From Candidatus Scatomorpha stercorigallinarum (GTDB lineage: Bacteria; Bacillota_A; Clostridia; Oscillospirales; Oscillospiraceae): a stretch of 16,608 nt of DNA. Below, in pieces: positions 14,610-16,608 of this stretch; the stretch's first letter is position 1, and each line of letters begins with the position of its first letter. The DNA lies in contig DVOV01000059.1 in NCBI GenBank assembly GCA_018713375.1, forward strand, positions 1-16,608. Direction: 5' to 3'. The translations under genes were made by a program, and so were the position numbers. The notes beneath the pieces were generated by a model. The model was not told the DNA's origin. It was given only the letters and a program-made list of their open reading frames with translations, and made no database searches.

Positions 14610-15377
14610 ATGAAAACACAGGCCATTGCGGGTCTCATAATGCTCATATTCGTCATGCTCACGCTGCTCTCGGCGAGCTGGATGGCCGTCGGTACGGACG
14701 GCCGGGAGGGCGACCCGCTCTCCGCCGCCGCGGCGGCAGAGGCGGCGGCCGCCGCCGTCAGCTCACAGCCCGAGGATGACGCGGCGGCAACGCCGTCCAT
14801 GCCGGCATTTGACCGCACAGACTGGCGGCTGCGCCTGGTGAACGCCAATTACGAGCTGCCGGCGGACTTCGCCGTGGAGACGGCGGACGTGGAGGGCTAC
14901 CTCTTCGACGCGCGGGCGGCGGACGCCCTGCAGTCCATGCTGGACGGCGGGCGCGCGGCCGGCGTGGACCTCATCCTCACCTCCGCCTACCGTACATACG
15001 ACTACCAGCAGGGGCTTTTCCAGAACAAGGTGCAGCGCGTGATGGCCGAGCGGGGCATATCGCAGGCGGAGGCCGAGCCCATCGCCGCCGAGGAAGTGGC
15101 GCGCCCGGGGATGAGCGAGCACTGCCTGGGGTTGGCGGTTGACATAATAACGAGCGACTACACCACGCTTGACTATGGCTTCGCCCAGACGGACGCCGCC
15201 AAGTGGCTCTATGAGCACTGCGCGGAATACGGCTTCATCCTCCGCTATCCGGAGGACAAGACGGACATCACCGGCATCATCTATGAGCCCTGGCACTTCC
15301 GCTATGTGGGCGAGGAGGCCGCGGCATACATCATGGAAAACGGCCTCACGCTGGAGGAGTTCCTCGGCGTTGCATAA
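14610..15377 (+). CDS. VanY-type D-alanyl-D-alanine carboxypeptidase (peptidase M15B)
   Basis: The 255-residue enzyme acts outside the membrane and removes the terminal D-Ala from peptidoglycan stem peptides. One N-terminal hydrophobic segment (about 5-26) anchors or exports it. An Ala-rich low-complexity linker (38-66) follows. The M15 catalytic domain (about 75-250) shows SAYRTYDYQ (125-133), the zinc motif SEHCLGLAVD (169-178; His171, Asp178) and EPWHFRYVG (226-234) with catalytic Glu226 and zinc ligand His229. The expected residues are all present. GGTGGGAGAGGG directly precedes the ATG, 12 bases after the previous gene, so it probably belongs to the two-component operon. Nothing here shows vancomycin-type resistance genes (no VanH/VanA/VanX), so general wall trimming is more likely. 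Confidence 0.94.
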   Translation: MKTQAIAGLIMLIFVMLTLLSASWMAVGTDGREGDPLSAAAAAEAAAAAVSSQPEDDAAATPSMPAFDRTDWRLRLVNANYELPADFAVETADVEGYLFDARAADALQSMLDGGRAAGVDLILTSAYRTYDYQQGLFQNKVQRVMAERGISQAEAEPIAAEEVARPGMSEHCLGLAVDIITSDYTTLDYGFAQTDAAKWLYEHCAEYGFILRYPEDKTDITGIIYEPWHFRYVGEEAAAYIMENGLTLEEFLGVA

Positions 15378-15383
15378 GGGGTC

Positions 15384-15415
15384 TTGACAAAAGCCTCCTA
15401 CAGTTGTAGTATAAT
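15384..15415 (+). promoter_or_regulatory. Sigma-A promoter of the BlaI-BlaR1 pair
   Basis: A perfect -35 TTGACA (15384-15389) is followed after 17 bp by TAGTAT (15407-15412); a perfect TATAAT overlaps it at 15410-15415 but with a 20-bp spacer. Either way transcription starts near 15419-15422, inside the palindrome described next. The -10 is fully covered by that operator. Confidence 0.85.
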
Positions 15416-15436
15416 GTATACTACAACTGTAGGAGG
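15394..15436. promoter_or_regulatory. Double BlaI/MecI-type operator: 43-bp near-perfect palindrome
   Basis: Two 20-base arms (15394-15413 and 15417-15436) are exact reverse complements around a 3-base centre. Each arm contains its own TACA-N2-TGTA dyad (15399-15408 and 15422-15431, centres 23 bp apart), the core recognised by BlaI/MecI repressors. The palindrome covers the -10 and start site, and its right end is the AGGAGG ribosome binding site (15431-15436) of the repressor gene. Two dimers bound here would shut the promoter, giving autorepression. Confidence 0.9.
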
Positions 15437-15443
15437 TATTTTT

Positions 15444-15803
15444 ATGCGCCTTACGGACGCCGAATGGGCGGTGCTGGATGCGCTGTGGGATGCCGGCGAG
15501 GCCGCGCTGGGGGATATCGCTGCCCGGCTGAAGGACGAGCGCGGCTGGAACAAGAACACAGCCTACACTTATCTTACGCGCATGGCGGCCAAGGGCCTGG
15601 TGGGCATCGACCGCGAGCGGGAAAAGCCCTACAGCGCGGCGGTGACGCGCGAGGACTGCGCCCGTGCGGAGCGCGGCGAGCTGCTCGAACGGGTGTATAA
15701 CGGTGCGGCGGGCGACCTGATAGCCGCTTTTTTGAAGGAGTCGCACATCTCCCGCGAGGAGGCCGCGCGGCTGCGCCGCCTGCTCGACGAGATGGAGGTG
15801 TAG
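15444..15803 (+). CDS. BlaI/MecI-family transcriptional repressor
   Basis: The 119-residue repressor starts at ATG 15444, 7 bases after AGGAGG; a longer frame reaching back to 15384 would translate through the promoter and operator and is rejected. Residues 1-68 form the family winged helix (RLTDAEWAVLDALWDAGEAALGDIAARL, recognition helix around WNKNTAYTYLTRMAAKGLV, wing RERGKPY-like REREKPYSA). Residues 70-119 are the dimerisation and cleavage region, including DLIAAFLKES (91-100), where staphylococcal BlaI is cut between Asn and Phe; the exact site here is not identifiable. In this family the repressor is inactivated when the membrane protease encoded next senses beta-lactam or wall damage. 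The gene is 3 bases upstream of that protease. Confidence 0.95.
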   Translation: MRLTDAEWAVLDALWDAGEAALGDIAARLKDERGWNKNTAYTYLTRMAAKGLVGIDREREKPYSAAVTREDCARAERGELLERVYNGAAGDLIAAFLKESHISREEAARLRRLLDEMEV

Positions 15804-15806
15804 CGC

Positions 15807-16608
15807 GTGGGGAATATATGGGAGTTCCTCTATCAGACGCTGACGGTGTCCATCGTGGCGGCAGCTCTGCTGTTTATCAAGTGGCTGCTGCGCGACAAGC
15901 TCTCGCCGCGCTGGCAGTACGGCGTATGGGCCGTGCTGGCGCTGAGGGCGCTGCTGCCGGCCTCGACGGCGAGGGGCGTTGTCCCGCCGCTTGCGCTGGG
16001 GGTGGAGACGCTGAAGAGCGCCGTGGAGCTGGGGCTCGGCTCGGCCTACAGCGGTGCGTTCGAGCCCATACGGCTGCGCCATGTCCTGCCCTGGATAGAC
16101 GCCGCGCCGGCGAGCGCGACGGACTGGCTGTTCATCGCCTACGCCGCCGGGGTGCTGCTCACGCTGGCCTGGTACGCCCTGCGCTACGCGCGATTGCGTT
16201 CGCTGCTGCGGCGAGGCTCGGCGGCGGGGGCGGAGGCGCAGGCGGCCGTTGCGGCAGCGGCGGGGAAATACGGCCTGCAGCCCTGCCCGGCGGTGGCTGT
16301 GCCGGGGCTGAAAACGGCCTTCGTCTGTGGTGTTTTCCGCCCTGTGCTGGCGGTGCCGGCGGAGGGCGCGCCGGACGAAAAGGTGATACTGCACGAGCTG
16401 CTGCACCTGAAGCACCGCGACGCGCTGCAAAACGTGTTCTGGTGTTTCCTGCGCGCGCTGCACTGGTGCGACCCCTTCATGCAGTACGTTTTCGACCGCG
16501 TGGGGAACGACATGGAGTCGCTCTGCGACCAGCGGGTGCTGGAACGGCTGGAGGGCGAGGAGCGGCGCGAATACGGCGGCATATTGCTCGAAATGGCGAG
16601 CCGCGCCT
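15807..16608 (+). CDS. BlaR1/MecR1-type membrane protease sensor (peptidase M56), truncated by window edge
   Basis: This frame opens with GTG 15807, 3 bases past the repressor stop, and stays open to the window end, giving 267 residues without a stop. Hydrophobic segments lie near 8-29, 36-51 and 105-127, as in the N-terminal part of BlaR1/MecR1. The zinc protease motif HELLH is at 196-200 (VILHELLHLKHRD), followed by FWCFLRALHWCDPF and a NDMESLCDQRVL segment where Glu237 is the likely third ligand. A further membrane helix and any external penicillin-binding domain would lie beyond the window, so whether it senses beta-lactams directly is not visible. The preceding GGAGGTG within the repressor's last codons may serve as ribosome binding site. 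Confidence 0.9.
   Translation, partial: MGNIWEFLYQTLTVSIVAAALLFIKWLLRDKLSPRWQYGVWAVLALRALLPASTARGVVPPLALGVETLKSAVELGLGSAYSGAFEPIRLRHVLPWIDAAPASATDWLFIAYAAGVLLTLAWYALRYARLRSLLRRGSAAGAEAQAAVAAAAGKYGLQPCPAVAVPGLKTAFVCGVFRPVLAVPAEGAPDEKVILHELLHLKHRDALQNVFWCFLRALHWCDPFMQYVFDRVGNDMESLCDQRVLERLEGEERREYGGILLEMASRA

Noticed and set aside
14763..16463. 566-codon leftward open frame across the carboxypeptidase, operator and BlaI-BlaR1 genes
   Set aside because: It spans a promoter and operator and opposes three recognised genes; the product is Arg/Gln/His-rich with no family features.

Overview
This window looks like chromosomal DNA from a GC-rich member of the Clostridia, most likely a gut-type Oscillospirales/Ruminococcaceae lineage. 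That placement is inferred from gene content: an SLH-anchored surface protein, a DUF4364-type wHTH protein, an SPFH protein paired with an Arc-type repressor, a DUF4358-like lipoprotein, a BlaI/BlaR1 pair and good AGGAGG ribosome binding sites. Most genes use G or C at nearly every third codon position. There is no rRNA, tRNA, CRISPR array, transposase or phage gene that I can see. Gene content is dense, and the longest non-coding gap is about 296 bases (10304-10599).

Layout. 3-203 (+) is the C-terminal end of an unidentified gene. It runs 23 bases into the 3' end of a convergent P-type cation ATPase (181-2649, -). A divergent promoter region separates the ATPase from a large secreted surface protein (2840-6322, +) with a signal peptide, a long beta-helix-like repeat region, InlB-type repeat domains and three SLH domains. 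A bidirectional terminator follows, then a leftward two-gene unit: an SPFH membrane protein (6646-7668) translationally coupled to an 89-residue coiled-coil/ribbon-helix-helix protein (6377-6646). Next is a leftward cysteine-rich clostridial protein of unknown function (7781-8593), with a possible mother-cell sporulation promoter. Rightward from 8745 come a DUF4364-type wHTH protein, asnA (ammonia-dependent asparagine synthetase), a structured non-coding interval, a small lipoprotein and an HSL-type alpha/beta hydrolase.

The right end (12194-16608) is an envelope-stress-like block: an OmpR/PhoB response regulator, a small sensor kinase, a membrane-anchored protein of unknown function, a VanY-type D,D-carboxypeptidase, a BlaI/MecI repressor and a BlaR1/MecR1-type M56 protease sensor cut by the window edge. 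The first four genes overlap or nearly touch. The BlaI-BlaR1 pair has its own promoter under an almost perfect 43-bp palindrome made of two TACA-N2-TGTA dyads. I read the block as two adjacent sensing circuits placed around a peptidoglycan-trimming enzyme.

Most worth a second look: the 43-bp operator, which also captures the ribosome binding site and precedes a T-run; the 11-bp-phased TTGATGCAA repeats before the response regulator; the compositional mosaic inside the surface-protein gene; the nested complementary segments at 10370-10505; the sporulation-like promoter of the Cys-rich gene; and the apparently leaderless ATPase mRNA.
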